The notes: generated from the letters alone by a model not told the origin. A stretch of 64,000 bases of DNA from Frateuria_A sp049727805 (GCF_049727805.1 NZ_JBCNYA010000011.1:57529-121528), one strand, 5' to 3'; shown: positions 1-8,891, counted from the first letter of the stretch. Numbers and translations are program-made.

Positions 1-475
1 GACCGCGCTGCTCCGGCAGCACGGCATCGAGGTGCTCGACCTCAACGCGACCGGGCCGCTGTCGATCTACGTCGACGGCGCCGACGAATGCGATCCGCAC
101 AAGCGGTTGATCAAGGGCGGCGGTGCCGCGCTGACCCGCGAGAAGATCATCGCCGAAGCCAGCACGCAGTTCGTGTGCATCATCGACTCAGCCAAGCGGG
201 TGGACCTGCTGGGCCGCTTCCCGCTGCCGATCGAAGTCATCCCGATGGCGCGCAGCCTGGTCGGGCGCGAGATCGTCAAGCGTGGCGGCCACCCGGTGTG
301 GCGCGACGGCGTGGTCACCGACAACGGCAACTGGGTGATCGACGTGCACGGCTGGCAGATCACCGATCCGGTCTCGCTCGAATCCGAACTCAACCAGATT
401 CCCGGCGTGGTCACCGTCGGCCTGTTCGCCCGACGCCCGGCCGATATCGTGCTGGTCGGCGACAAGGAAATGTGA
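1..475 (+). CDS. rpiA: Ribose-5-phosphate isomerase A, C-terminal part
   Basis: Partial gene entering from the left edge; the frame is open from base 2. The enzyme interconverts ribose-5-phosphate and ribulose-5-phosphate in the cytoplasmic pentose phosphate pathway. The translation contains the family signature YVDGADECDP, followed by KGGGAALTREKI, which supplies the catalytic and phosphate-binding residues in RpiA enzymes. It ends in the usual VTVGLFARRPADIVLVG segment. About 158 residues are visible, so roughly the first quarter to third of a typical 215-230 residue protein lies outside the window. The next gene is convergent (ClC channel, minus strand). Rpe, which acts on the product, lies near the other end of the window. 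Assignment is certain; only the start is missing. Confidence 0.96.
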   Translation, partial: TALLRQHGIEVLDLNATGPLSIYVDGADECDPHKRLIKGGGAALTREKIIAEASTQFVCIIDSAKRVDLLGRFPLPIEVIPMARSLVGREIVKRGGHPVWRDGVVTDNGNWVIDVHGWQITDPVSLESELNQIPGVVTVGLFARRPADIVLVGDKEM

Positions 476-548
476 CCCGCGACGCGGGGTAGGTTCGCCC
501 CCTCTGAACACCCTGGCGGTAGGCCGAAGCCCACCGTCAGGCGTCGTA

Positions 549-2435
549 TCAGGCCGTGCGCATGCCGTTCCTGCCGAAGCGCAGGTGACGGCTGGCCTGA
601 CGTGCCTCCTGCAAGCGGCGCTTGTGCGCGCTCAGCAGGTCGCCCCGGGTGATGATGCCGACCATGCGGTGCGGCGCATCCTTGCTGACCACGATCAGCC
701 GGCCGACCTGCTCGGCGACCATGTGGTCGGCGGCTTCGCGCAGCGAGTGGTCTTCCTTCACCATCATCGGCGGACGGGTCACCAGGTCGGCCAACGGCAG
801 CGAATAGGACCATTGCGGGTCGAGCAGGCTGCGCCGGGTCAGCACGCCCACCACCTGCTCACGCTCGTCGATCACCGGGAAGCCCTGGTGCTGCGCTTCC
901 GGCGAGCCCTCGCCAAGCCAGTGGCGCACCTCGCCCAGCGTCTGCGTCGTGCGCAAGGTCACCACGCCGCGCGAGCAGGCGTCGCCCACCGCCACCTGGT
1001 CGAGATAATCGGCGGCGTACTCGGAAGGCACGCGCACGCCGCGGCGGGCGATCTTCTCGGTCATGATGGTGTTGCGCATCATCAGCGCCGAAATCAGGTA
1101 GGCCGCGGTGCAGCCGCCCAGCAGCGGCAGCAGGCCGGCCGGCTGCCCCGTGGTCTCGAAGGCGAACACCACCGCCGTCAGCAGCGCGCGCGAGGCGCCG
1201 GCGAAGATCGCTGCCATGCCGACCAGCGCGGCGATGCGCGGATCGATGCCGAATTGCGGCAGCATCGCCGCCAGCGCCAGGCCGATCAGCGCGCCCAAGG
1301 CGCCGCCGATGGTGAACAACGGCGCCAGCGTTCCGCCGGAGGTGCCGCTGCCCAGCGCGATCGACCAGGAGATGAACTTCATCAGGCACAGGAAGAACAG
1401 CGTGTGCAGGGTGAACTGCCCGCTGACGATGCCCTCGATGTTGGTGTAGCCCACGCCCAGGGTCAGCGGCGCGAAGTAACCGACCACGCCGACCGCGATG
1501 CCGCCCAGCGCCGGCCACCACATCCAGTGGATCGGCAGCCGCTCGAACGCGTCCTCGATGCCGTAGACGATGCGCGTGACACCCACGCTGATCAGGCCCA
1601 GCAACGCGCCGACGCCCACGTAACAGGCCAGCGCGACGGCGCCGGGCTCGGCCAGGTGCGGCATGGCGAATACCGGCGCGGTGCCCTGGAACGCGTAGCG
1701 CACGGAAGTGGCCGCCACGGTCGCCAGCGCGACGGGGATGAGTGAGCGCGGGCGCAGCTCGAACAGCAGCAGCTCGACCGCCAGCACCACCGCCGCCACC
1801 GGCGAGGCGAACACCGCCGCCATGCCGGCCGCGGCGCCCGCCGCCAGCAGCACCTTGCGCTCGCCGCCGGTCACGCGCAGCAACTGGCCGATGAACGAGC
1901 CCAGCGCGCCGCCAGTGGCGATGATCGGGCCTTCGGCGCCGAACGGCCCGCCGGTACCGATGGCGATCGCCGAGGACACCGGCTTGAGGAAGGTGATCCG
2001 CGGCGGGATCTTCGATTCGTTGAGCAGCACCTGCTCCATCGCCTCGGGAATGCCATGGCCGCGGATCGCACGCGAACCCCAGCGTGCCATCGCGCCCACC
2101 AGCAGACCGCCGATCACCGGCACCACGATCACCCATGCGCCGAGGTGGTGGCCGGCCGGCGAGGAAAAGGCGGTCGACACGCGGCCATAGAAGGCCAGGT
2201 TGGTGACCAGGCCGATCAGGCCGGTCAGCAGTTGCGCAATGAACGCCGCCGCCACGCCGAGGACGACCGACACCGCAGTAATGCGCAGCACGCGCCGGTC
2301 GACCAGGGTGGACCGCCTCGGCATGCGGGTCGCATCGAGACTGACGCCCAGCGCAGGGGAAAGGGGCAAGGCATCCGTGCTGCCTTCCAGGCGCACGGCC
2401 GGCGGATAGGCCGGCTTGTCGATCGGGGGACTCAT
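549..2435 (-). CDS. ClC-family chloride channel/antiporter with C-terminal CBS domains
   Basis: A 628-residue inner-membrane protein. After a cytoplasmic N-terminus of about 50 residues come roughly ten hydrophobic helices carrying the three ClC selectivity-filter motifs: GHGIPE (in place of GSGIPE), GPFGAEGP with the gating glutamate kept, and SGTSGGTLAP. Retention of the gating Glu is typical of both transporters and channels, so the transport mode cannot be decided. The last 150 residues form two CBS modules, which usually bind adenine nucleotides and regulate gating. The start is an ATG with only a weak ribosome site. The gene is monocistronic, convergent with rpiA and divergent from the small exported protein at 2693. 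Confidence 0.93.
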   Translation of the reverse strand: MSPPIDKPAYPPAVRLEGSTDALPLSPALGVSLDATRMPRRSTLVDRRVLRITAVSVVLGVAAAFIAQLLTGLIGLVTNLAFYGRVSTAFSSPAGHHLGAWVIVVPVIGGLLVGAMARWGSRAIRGHGIPEAMEQVLLNESKIPPRITFLKPVSSAIAIGTGGPFGAEGPIIATGGALGSFIGQLLRVTGGERKVLLAAGAAAGMAAVFASPVAAVVLAVELLLFELRPRSLIPVALATVAATSVRYAFQGTAPVFAMPHLAEPGAVALACYVGVGALLGLISVGVTRIVYGIEDAFERLPIHWMWWPALGGIAVGVVGYFAPLTLGVGYTNIEGIVSGQFTLHTLFFLCLMKFISWSIALGSGTSGGTLAPLFTIGGALGALIGLALAAMLPQFGIDPRIAALVGMAAIFAGASRALLTAVVFAFETTGQPAGLLPLLGGCTAAYLISALMMRNTIMTEKIARRGVRVPSEYAADYLDQVAVGDACSRGVVTLRTTQTLGEVRHWLGEGSPEAQHQGFPVIDEREQVVGVLTRRSLLDPQWSYSLPLADLVTRPPMMVKEDHSLREAADHMVAEQVGRLIVVSKDAPHRMVGIITRGDLLSAHKRRLQEARQASRHLRFGRNGMRTA

Positions 2436-2692
2436 GGGTGTACCGCGAAGGAAAACGGGAATTTTACGCCGACTGGCTACAGAACCGAAGCGGAAGCCTG
2501 CAGCCCACGCCGGCGGCGTTCGCCCGCGCCCGGCGTCTTCGGCTCGCCGTAGCGGGCACCCGACCCTCGCCCAACCGGCGAACCAGAAACCTTAACTGGC
2601 GCTCAGATTCGGCGGTTGCCTTCGCAAAAGCATCACTTTTCCTGCTGGTAGAGTGCGGTGGCTCAATCAGTGGGCACTCCAATTAAGGGGAC

Positions 2693-3196
2693 ATGGCTAT
2701 GATCAAATTCCTGCCGCGCCGCGCCCTTTGCGCCGGCTTGGTCGTCATGGGTCTCTCGGCTTCCGCTATGGCGGCGACACCCCGCGGCACCGGCTTGGGT
2801 CAGGCATGGCCCAACGCCCGGGACGTGAGCGCGAGTACGCATTGGCATGTCTATGTGTTCGGCAACGATGGCGTGCAGTACGTCCAGGTGAACGACCGTT
2901 ACGGCAACGTGCGCGTCGCCTTCGCCAACGTCGACGGCCAGTTGCTGGTGCTGCCGATGGGTCGCGATGCCCGGCGTATCTCCACCCCGCAGCAGACCGC
3001 CGTAATCAGCTCCGTGGCGGTACCGCTCACCTCCTACACCGAGACGGTCTATCGCGACGGCACGCTGCAACTGAGCGCGGTGCCGATGAGTGACGGCACC
3101 ACGGTTTTCAACGCCACCACCACGACGACGACCACCTCCAGTCCTACCGTCACGCCGTGCGACGACCCGGAGGAGTGCAGCAGCCACTCGCCGTGA
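2693..3196 (+). CDS. Small exported hypothetical protein, Thr-rich tail
   Basis: A 167-residue protein of unknown function. The ATG is preceded by AAGGGGAC, a good ribosome site. The N-terminus is a Sec signal peptide with cleavage expected after ASAMA near residue 27. The mature part of about 140 residues has no recognised domain. It ends in an unusual low-complexity stretch of threonines (FNATTTTTTTSSPTV) followed by an acidic Cys-containing tail (CDDPEECSSHSP). The tail contains two cysteines that could form a disulfide in the periplasm. It is followed 18 bases later by a strong rho-independent terminator, so it is probably monocistronic. Most likely a lineage-restricted periplasmic protein. 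Confidence 0.75.
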   Translation: MAMIKFLPRRALCAGLVVMGLSASAMAATPRGTGLGQAWPNARDVSASTHWHVYVFGNDGVQYVQVNDRYGNVRVAFANVDGQLLVLPMGRDARRISTPQQTAVISSVAVPLTSYTETVYRDGTLQLSAVPMSDGTTVFNATTTTTTTSSPTVTPCDDPEECSSHSP

Positions 3197-3214
3197 GCGG
3201 GAGAGACAGGAACA

Positions 3215-3245
3215 GAAAAACCGCCCTCAAGGGCGGTTTTTTTTA
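3215..3245. terminator. Bidirectional rho-independent terminator
   Basis: The inverted repeat ACCGCCC-TCAA-GGGCGGT is flanked by an A-run on the left and a T-run of eight on the right. It lies between the convergent genes ending at 3196 (+) and 3290 (-), so it can end both transcripts. Confidence 0.9.
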
Positions 3246-3289
3246 TGGCAGGAACCGGAGGGAAACCGTCCGAAGGACGGCCCTGGCGC

Positions 3290-4867
3290 TCAGGCGAGTT
3301 CGGGATCGAACAGGATCATGCTGATGCGGTTGCCGTTGCCGCGCGCACGCGCGTGGACCTTGCCCTCGAAGATGCCCGCCCGATCCTTGAGTGCGCCCAA
3401 GCCCATGCCGGTTCCGCCGAGCGCCGACAGCAGGTCGTCCCAACGCACCCGTGCCAGCCGGTCGTAGTCGACGTCGCTGTCCACGCACAGCACTGCCCAG
3501 CGGCGGCCGCGGGAGCGACCAGCGCGCAGGCTCACACGGATCTTGCTGACGTTGCGCCTGGAGCAGGCAACGCCGATGGCCTCCGACGCCAAGCGATAAA
3601 GCGCCATGTGGACGCTGCCCGACAACTGCTCGACATCGCCCTGGATGTCGCACCAGTAGATGATGCCGCCTTCGTCCAGCGCGCGCGGAATGGATCCCTC
3701 GCGCAGCGCCGTCGGCAGCCCGCGGTCGCGCCACGTGAGCGGATACAGCGAATCGGCCAGACGGTACATCTGGTGCTGCGCCACCGCTGCCTGGCGATAG
3801 TAGCTGCGCTCGTCGCTGCCCGGCAGCAGGGAGCGCATCCGTCCCAGCAACTGGTTGTAGGAACTCTGGATCGCTCCGCTCATCTGCTCCAGCGCGTACG
3901 AGGTCTGCCGCAACTGCAACTCACCCAGGTAGACGTTCCGCTGCGCCATGGCCAGGGCCAGGCGCGAATCCATCCGCTCCTGCCGCTCACGCTCGTGCAG
4001 CAGCGCGATGCGCGCGCCGAGCATCAGCATGGTGGTGATGGTGAAGGCGATGAAGACCTGGGCCTGCACGGTTTCATGGTCGTGCCGGACGGGCATCGTC
4101 AGGATCACCGCGATGCTGGCCGCCGTGCCGCCCACGGCGGCGCCGCGCCAGCCGTGACGCAGCGACAGCCACGCCACCGGCAGGAACATGGCCATCCGCG
4201 CGGCCTGCGTCGCATCGCCGGCGACGCCCGAGGCCAGCCAGACCAGCAGGGCCAGGGCCGGCAGCAACAGCGACACGGTTTCGAGTACCAGGCGGCTTTC
4301 CGGCACGTCGGCCAGGATCTGCCTGAGCGGCTTTTCGGCCAGTTCCTCGCGCACCGCCAGTACCAGCGGCACCACGGTGAGGATGCCGATGTAGCAGCCG
4401 AGGAAATAGCGGCCGGCGGCCGCGCGGTAGTCGTAAGGGGTGTGCAGGGTGGCCAGTATCAGCGCCACGGTATCGGCAAACGCCCAGACGACCGAAACAA
4501 GCAGCGAACAAAGCAACAGGACGTTGATGCTGGTGATCGAGCGCGTAGGGAACAGGCGCCGCTGCTCGCGGCAGAAATGCACGATCGGCATGGCCAAGCC
4601 GATCGGAGGCACGAGCATCGCCGCCGACCACATCCAGCCGAACTCGTCCAGGCAGGCCAGGCTGATGTAGCCGAGCGGCACCAGCTCGCCCACCAGCAGC
4701 GCAGGCCAGTAGCGGTAGGGCATCAGCATCAGGACGCCCAGCCGCAGGCCCGCGAACAGCACCCAGTGGGAAAAGGAGATCTCGCGAAGCAGGACGTACC
4801 CGGCGGCATAACCTGCCGCGACGGCCAGGTGCCGGAACCAGATGTATTCCCAGATCCTCGTAAGCAT
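3290..4867 (-). CDS. MASE1-like membrane protein with degenerate histidine-kinase module
   Basis: 525 residues. Residues 1-290 contain about eight hydrophobic segments resembling a MASE1 sensory domain. Residues 290-400 look like a HisKA_3 dimerisation region, and 410-520 like a GHKL ATPase that ends in a recognisable G-box (GGTGMGLGALKDRAGIFEG). Two key residues appear to be missing. Where HisKA_3 kinases carry the phospho-accepting His (ELHD..GQ), this protein reads GAIQSSYNQ, with Gln at 334. The N-box Asn (EALTNA in the family) is Val433 (SEAIGVA). It may therefore be a pseudokinase or signalling scaffold. No response regulator is adjacent. The start is supported by GGGGGAGGG just upstream of the ATG. 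Confidence 0.8.
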   Translation of the reverse strand: MLTRIWEYIWFRHLAVAAGYAAGYVLLREISFSHWVLFAGLRLGVLMLMPYRYWPALLVGELVPLGYISLACLDEFGWMWSAAMLVPPIGLAMPIVHFCREQRRLFPTRSITSINVLLLCSLLVSVVWAFADTVALILATLHTPYDYRAAAGRYFLGCYIGILTVVPLVLAVREELAEKPLRQILADVPESRLVLETVSLLLPALALLVWLASGVAGDATQAARMAMFLPVAWLSLRHGWRGAAVGGTAASIAVILTMPVRHDHETVQAQVFIAFTITTMLMLGARIALLHERERQERMDSRLALAMAQRNVYLGELQLRQTSYALEQMSGAIQSSYNQLLGRMRSLLPGSDERSYYRQAAVAQHQMYRLADSLYPLTWRDRGLPTALREGSIPRALDEGGIIYWCDIQGDVEQLSGSVHMALYRLASEAIGVACSRRNVSKIRVSLRAGRSRGRRWAVLCVDSDVDYDRLARVRWDDLLSALGGTGMGLGALKDRAGIFEGKVHARARGNGNRISMILFDPELA

Positions 4868-5132
4868 CGTCCCTCCCCCTTGGCACAGTGGCCTGGGTCA
4901 CCCCAACCCGGCGACGCGCCAGCGTGGGCGCGATATTCCGTCAATCCAACAATTTTCTGCGTGAAAAACCAGTGAAACCAATAACCTACCAGCCCCTTTC
5001 CGGTCCTGCCATCGTAGCGCAAGCGAGCCCGGATGCCGTGCTGGCAGCCGCCTGCCGATGTGCCGTGCGTCGCAGGATTCGCTTCCAGTGCGTCGGCGCC
5101 CGCCAGTCTTCCGCCGCCTCCGATCGACAAGC
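4868..5132. other. Non-coding stretch upstream of the MASE1 gene
   Basis: No supported gene. It contains a locally AT-richer patch around 4935-4990 that is the likely promoter region for the minus-strand MASE1 gene. No convincing -35/-10 pair was identified. Confidence 0.4.
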
Positions 5133-5163
5133 AAAAAAGAGGCCCGCCAATGGCGGGCCTCTT
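5133..5163 (-). terminator. Rho-independent terminator after tRNA-Gln
   Basis: On the minus strand the sequence reads GAGGCCCGCCATTGGCGGGC followed by CTC and a run of six T. It forms a hairpin with a stem of about ten base pairs directly downstream of the tRNA. Confidence 0.9.
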
Positions 5164-5166
5164 GGT

Positions 5167-5240
5167 TGGCTGGGAGACTAGGATTCGAACCTAGATAAAC
5201 GGAGTCAGAGTCCGTTGTCCTACCGTTAGACGATCTCCCA
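5167..5240 (-). tRNA. tRNA-Gln (anticodon CTG)
   Basis: The minus strand folds as a complete cloverleaf of 74 bases including an encoded CCA. The acceptor TGGGAGA pairs with TCTCCCA. The anticodon stem ACGGA/TCCGT encloses the loop CTCTGAC, giving CTG at positions 34-36. The T-arm contains GGTTCGAATCC. It lies 54 bases downstream of rpsI on the same strand, with no strong terminator between, so it may be co-transcribed with rplM-rpsI. Confidence 0.97.
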
Positions 5241-5294
5241 AAAAAACCTTCGGAACGATGCGCTCTGACCGGATGCATCGCCCCTCGAAGCGAA

Positions 5295-5687
5295 TTAGCG
5301 CTTCGAGAACTGGGTAGCGCGACGGGCCTTGTGCAGACCGACCTTCTTGCGCTCGACCTCGCGGGCGTCGCGGGTCACGAAGCCGGCCTTGCGCAGCGGC
5401 GACTTCAGGGTTTCGTCGTACTCGATCAGCGCGCGGGCGATGCCCAGGCGGATCGCGCCGGCCTGGCCGGTGATGCCGCCACCGGCGACGGTGACCTTGA
5501 TGTCGAACTTGTCGGCGCTCTGGGTCAGCTCGAGCGGCTGGCGCACGATCATGCGCGAGGTCTCGCGGCCGAAGAACTGGTCGAGCGGCTTGCCGTTGAC
5601 TTCGATCGCGCCGCTGCCCTTGCGCAGGAACACGCGGGCGGCGGAGGTCTTGCGGCGGCCGGTGCCGTAATTCTGCTGGATTGCCAT
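5295..5687 (-). CDS. rpsI: 30S ribosomal protein S9
   Basis: 130 residues, the same length as the E. coli protein. It starts MAIQQNYGTGRRKTSAARVF and ends in the basic tail KKVGLHKARRATQFSKR, which in S9 reaches the P-site tRNA. It also contains the conserved GGGITGQAGAIRLGIARAL. The ATG at 5687 was chosen by homology; the frame stays open further upstream, but that part overlaps rplM and is not S9-like. It is the second gene of the classic rplM-rpsI operon, 65 bases after rplM. Confidence 0.98.
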   Translation of the reverse strand: MAIQQNYGTGRRKTSAARVFLRKGSGAIEVNGKPLDQFFGRETSRMIVRQPLELTQSADKFDIKVTVAGGGITGQAGAIRLGIARALIEYDETLKSPLRKAGFVTRDAREVERKKVGLHKARRATQFSKR

Positions 5688-5752
5688 AAGTGTCCGGGTC
5701 TTATTCGTAAGTGCGGCCACGGGTGACCGCTTTTGCACGCAGTGACTGCGTA

Positions 5753-6181
5753 TTACAGCTCCAGCGCCTGCGGCTGCTGGGCGGTATGCGGATGTTCGGC
5801 GCCGCCGTACACCTTGAGCTTGCGGTACATCGCGCGGCCCAGCGGGTTCTTCGGCAGCATGCCCTTGACGGCGATCTCGATCACGCGCTCCGGGTGCGTG
5901 GCCAGCATGTCCTTCAGGTTCATGCTCTTGAGGTTGCCGACGTAGCCGGTGAAGCGGTGGTACATCTTGTCGTCCAGCTTGGCGCCGGTGACCGCGACCT
6001 TCTCGGCGTTGACCACGACGATGTAGTCGCCGGTGTCGACGTGCGGAGTGAATTCCGGCTTGTGCTTGCCGCGCAGGCGACGGGCGATCTCGGTGGAGAG
6101 ACGGCCGAGCGTCTTGCCCGTGGCGTCGACCACGTACCAGTCGCGCTTGACGCTTTCCGGCTTGGCGCTGAACGTTTTCAT
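5753..6181 (-). CDS. rplM: 50S ribosomal protein L13
   Basis: 142 residues, matching the family length exactly. It starts MKTFSAKPESVKRDWYVVDA and contains the L13 signature region GMLPKNPLGRAMYRKLKVYGG. L13 is an early-assembly 23S rRNA binding protein. It is the first gene of the rplM-rpsI operon. The 130-base gap to the divergent Fe-S protein gene at 6315 must carry promoters for both directions. Confidence 0.98.
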   Translation of the reverse strand: MKTFSAKPESVKRDWYVVDATGKTLGRLSTEIARRLRGKHKPEFTPHVDTGDYIVVVNAEKVAVTGAKLDDKMYHRFTGYVGNLKSMNLKDMLATHPERVIEIAVKGMLPKNPLGRAMYRKLKVYGGAEHPHTAQQPQALEL

Positions 6182-6314
6182 TTGAAGAATACCTGTCTGC
6201 CGCCACGGAGGCGGTTAGCGGAATCGATGGAACAAAGGCGCGAGATGATAGCGGAGCCGTCATCGATCGCGCAAGCCTGCCGGGTCGGCTCGGCTGCGAG
6301 CTGGCAATGATAGC

Positions 6315-7523
6315 ATGCCGGTCATGCCCGAGAACAAGTCCGAGCGCCTCGCCGCGCTGGCCGACCAGTGCGTGCAATGCGGTCTGTGCCTGCCGGTGTG
6401 CCCGACCTATGCGCTGGACGGCAACGAGGCCGAGTCGCCGCGCGGGCGCATCGCCATTGCCGCGGCGCTGGCGAAGGGACAGGTGCCGGTCACCGACGAC
6501 CTGCGCGAGCCGCTCGATCATTGCCTGGGCTGCCTGAGCTGCGAACGGGTCTGCCCCGCCCAGGTGCGCTTCGGCGAACTGCTGGTGGAAACCCGCGCGC
6601 TGCTCGGTCCCGCGCCGCGGCGGCCGCGTGTGCTGCTCGCGCTGGCCACACGCCCTGCCTGGCTGCGTGCAGCCCGCCGCCTGGCCGGCTGGATCGGCCT
6701 GTCGCGTCGGCAAGCGTGGCTCGCGGGCCGGCTGCCCGAACGCTCCGCCTGGGGGGCCGCCCTGTCGCTGGCGGCAACGCCGCTGCCATCGACGCCGTCC
6801 GGCTTCTCCGCCGTATCACGAGAGGCGCCCACGCTCGCGCCGGTCGCGCTCTTTCCCGGATGCGTCGGCAGCGTGGACGACGAAGACGCGCAGCAGGCCG
6901 CCACCGTCCTGCTGGAAGCGGCCGGCCACCCGGTGATCCGGCTGCCGGCTTTCTGCTGCGGGGCATTGGACGCCCACGGCGGCCGGACGGCGGCGGCCGC
7001 CCGTGCCATGCAACGCGTGCGCAACGCCGTGCAGGCCAGTGGCGCGTCCATGCTGGTGACAGTCACGCCCGGCTGCCTCGGCCAGCTTCGCGCTGCCCTG
7101 CCCGGCGTGCGGGTGAGCGATCCCTATGCATTGCTTGCCGACCGGGCCGGAGAGCTTGGGTTCCGCCCGTTGCGCCAGCGCGTCGCGCTGCACCTGCCAT
7201 GCACCCAGCTCAACGTGGCACGCAGCGGCGAGGCCTTGCAGACGTTGCTCGCACGCGTGCCGGAGCTCGAGATCGTGCCGTTGCCGCCGCGCTGCTGCGG
7301 CGCCGCCGGCAGCCACCTGCTGGAGTTCCCCGAGCGCGCCGCCGCATTGCGCGTGCCCACGCTCGAGGCCATCGACACGCTGGCACCGCAGGCGCTGCTG
7401 TCGTCCAATATCGGCTGCCGGCTGCACCTGGCCGCGGGCCTCGCCGAACGTGGCAAGGCCGTGCCGACCCTGCATCCGCTGGTGCTGCTGGCGCAGCAAC
7501 TCGTCTCTGGAAGCCCGCCATGA
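6315..7523 (+). CDS. GlcF-like Fe-S oxidoreductase subunit (two 4Fe-4S motifs, two CCG domains)
   Basis: 402 residues. The N-terminal ferredoxin-type module has CVQCGLCLPVCPTYAL (about residues 18-33) and CLGCLSCERVCP (about 74-85), each fit to bind a 4Fe-4S cluster. Two cysteine-rich CCG domains follow (LFPGC...PAFCCGA and LHLPCTQ...PPRCCGAAG). This is the architecture of the glycolate oxidase iron-sulfur subunit GlcF. No glcD or glcE lies next to it, so the electron donor is unknown. Two in-frame ATGs (6315, 6324) are both possible starts. The stop overlaps the coq7 start as ATGA, so the two are translationally coupled. Confidence 0.85.
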   Translation: MPVMPENKSERLAALADQCVQCGLCLPVCPTYALDGNEAESPRGRIAIAAALAKGQVPVTDDLREPLDHCLGCLSCERVCPAQVRFGELLVETRALLGPAPRRPRVLLALATRPAWLRAARRLAGWIGLSRRQAWLAGRLPERSAWGAALSLAATPLPSTPSGFSAVSREAPTLAPVALFPGCVGSVDDEDAQQAATVLLEAAGHPVIRLPAFCCGALDAHGGRTAAAARAMQRVRNAVQASGASMLVTVTPGCLGQLRAALPGVRVSDPYALLADRAGELGFRPLRQRVALHLPCTQLNVARSGEALQTLLARVPELEIVPLPPRCCGAAGSHLLEFPERAAALRVPTLEAIDTLAPQALLSSNIGCRLHLAAGLAERGKAVPTLHPLVLLAQQLVSGSPP

Positions 7524-8161
7524 ACGTACGCACGCTCTCTCCGCTCGACCGCCTGCTGGCGGGCATCGAGCGCGCCCTGGAAACCGTCGCCGGCGCACCG
7601 GAAGCCGCGCGTCCGTCGCCCGCCGCGGCATTGGACGAAGCCCCGCTCGACGCACAGGAACGCCGCCACGCTGCCGGCCTGATGCGCATCAACCACACCG
7701 GCGAAGTCTGCGCGCAGGCGCTGTATGACGGCCAGGCCGCACTGGCGCGCGACGAAGCCACCCGCACCCACCTGCAGCACGCCGCCGCGGAGGAAACCGA
7801 CCACCTGGCCTGGTGCGCGCAGCGCCTGCGCGAACTGGAAAGCCGCCCGAGTCTGCTCAATCCGCTGTGGTATGCCGGCAGCTACGCCATCGGCGCCGCG
7901 GCCGCGCTGGTCGGGGACAAGGTGAGCCTGGGCTTCGTGGTGGAGACCGAGCGCCAGGTGGAGGCGCACCTGGAGGACCACCTGGAACGTCTGCCGCCGC
8001 AGGACGAGCGCTCGCGCGCGGTACTCGCACAGATGCAGGCCGACGAGGTACGCCACGCCGAGAACGCCAAGGCGCGCGGCGGCATCGACCTGCCTTTCCC
8101 GATCCCCGGCCTGATGCACCTGAGCTCGCTTGTGATGAAGGGCGTCGCCTACCGCGTCTGA
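7520..8161 (+). CDS. coq7: 5-demethoxyubiquinol hydroxylase (Coq7)
   Basis: 213 residues. A ferritin-like di-iron monooxygenase performing the penultimate hydroxylation in ubiquinone biosynthesis, peripherally membrane associated. The iron ligands are visible as the two halves of the Coq7 repeat: NHTGEVCAQALY, EETDHLAW, ETERQVEAHL and DEVRHAEN. The first 40 residues are a less conserved extension. The ATG is inside the stop of the preceding Fe-S gene (ATGA). Pairing with a GlcF-like protein suggests a link between an electron-transfer dehydrogenase and quinone supply, which is inference. Confidence 0.95.
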   Translation: MNVRTLSPLDRLLAGIERALETVAGAPEAARPSPAAALDEAPLDAQERRHAAGLMRINHTGEVCAQALYDGQAALARDEATRTHLQHAAAEETDHLAWCAQRLRELESRPSLLNPLWYAGSYAIGAAAALVGDKVSLGFVVETERQVEAHLEDHLERLPPQDERSRAVLAQMQADEVRHAENAKARGGIDLPFPIPGLMHLSSLVMKGVAYRV

Positions 8162-8201
8162 CGCCGGCCATCCGGCGCGTGGTCGCGGCACCCGCCACGC
8201 G

Positions 8202-8891
8202 CTACCGGCAATAGCCCCAGCCGCCCGCCTCCACATGGAAATGGCTGCGGTGTTCGGCGTTGTAGTCCGGCCCCAGCACCATCCCGGACACCTTGCAGGC
8301 ACGGTTGTGCACGCGATGCAGGAAATCACCCGCCCTGCCTTGCGTGCGCCAGTCGCGGGCGATGTCCAGCTCTTGCCCGTCCGCCAGCCGGAAGCCGGTC
8401 AGGTCGATCGCCGCCGCCCGCGCGTGGCGGCTCAGCGGCGCGGCCGGGCGGCCATAGACATTGCGGCAGGCGTAGCTGCCCACGTGGTCGATCCGCGCGA
8501 CGCTGCTGCGGTAGAGCTCGCGCGACGCCGGTTGCAGCACCTGGCGGTCCAGTAGCACCAGGGTGGCCGCGAGCGGGCAGGTGACGATGGCCGGACGCTG
8601 CAGCACCGCCTGGCCGGTGCCACGCAGGCGCACCGCGTCGGTCCAGCCGCACGCGCCCGGGCCCGCGCGATCCGGCAAGGGATCGAAGCGTGCGCCGGCC
8701 TGCGCCAGCGCCGCCTTGCAGGCTGCCGGCTCGCGGGCGAGCCGGTCGAGCTTGTAGCGGAAGAACAGGTCCGGCGGCGCACGCAGGTCCAGCGGCGCCC
8801 ACGGGTCGTAGCGGTCCGGCGGCCGCCAGCCGCGCGACCACACCAGCGCCAGCAACGCGAGCAGCAGCAGGAACAGCAGGAAGGCGCGCAT
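8202..8891 (-). CDS. Extensin-like C-terminal domain protein (probable M15-like periplasmic protein)
   Basis: 229 residues. An N-terminal hydrophobic segment (residues 3-18) is a signal peptide or anchor. The rest matches the Extensin-like_C family: paired cysteines (ACKAAL, CGWTDAV, CRNVYG, CKV), a SRHARAAAIDLTGF motif and a terminal SRSHFHVEAGGWGYC-type motif. His/Asp spacing in these motifs resembles the zinc site of M15 peptidases, so a cell-wall role is plausible, but activity is not proven for the family. It is convergent with coq7 and separated from speD by a terminator. Confidence 0.8.
   Translation of the reverse strand: MRAFLLFLLLLALLALVWSRGWRPPDRYDPWAPLDLRAPPDLFFRYKLDRLAREPAACKAALAQAGARFDPLPDRAGPGACGWTDAVRLRGTGQAVLQRPAIVTCPLAATLVLLDRQVLQPASRELYRSSVARIDHVGSYACRNVYGRPAAPLSRHARAAAIDLTGFRLADGQELDIARDWRTQGRAGDFLHRVHNRACKVSGMVLGPDYNAEHRSHFHVEAGGWGYCR

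Noticed and set aside
515..540. Possible sixth REP copy (GGTAGGCCGAAGCCCACCG)
   Set aside because: Only one half-site is similar and there is no inverted partner; could be chance.
5295..6713. A 472-codon minus-strand frame covering rpsI, rplM and part of the Fe-S gene
   Set aside because: Only the last 130 codons match a protein (S9). The rest is an out-of-frame reading of rplM and the opposite strand, common in GC-rich DNA.
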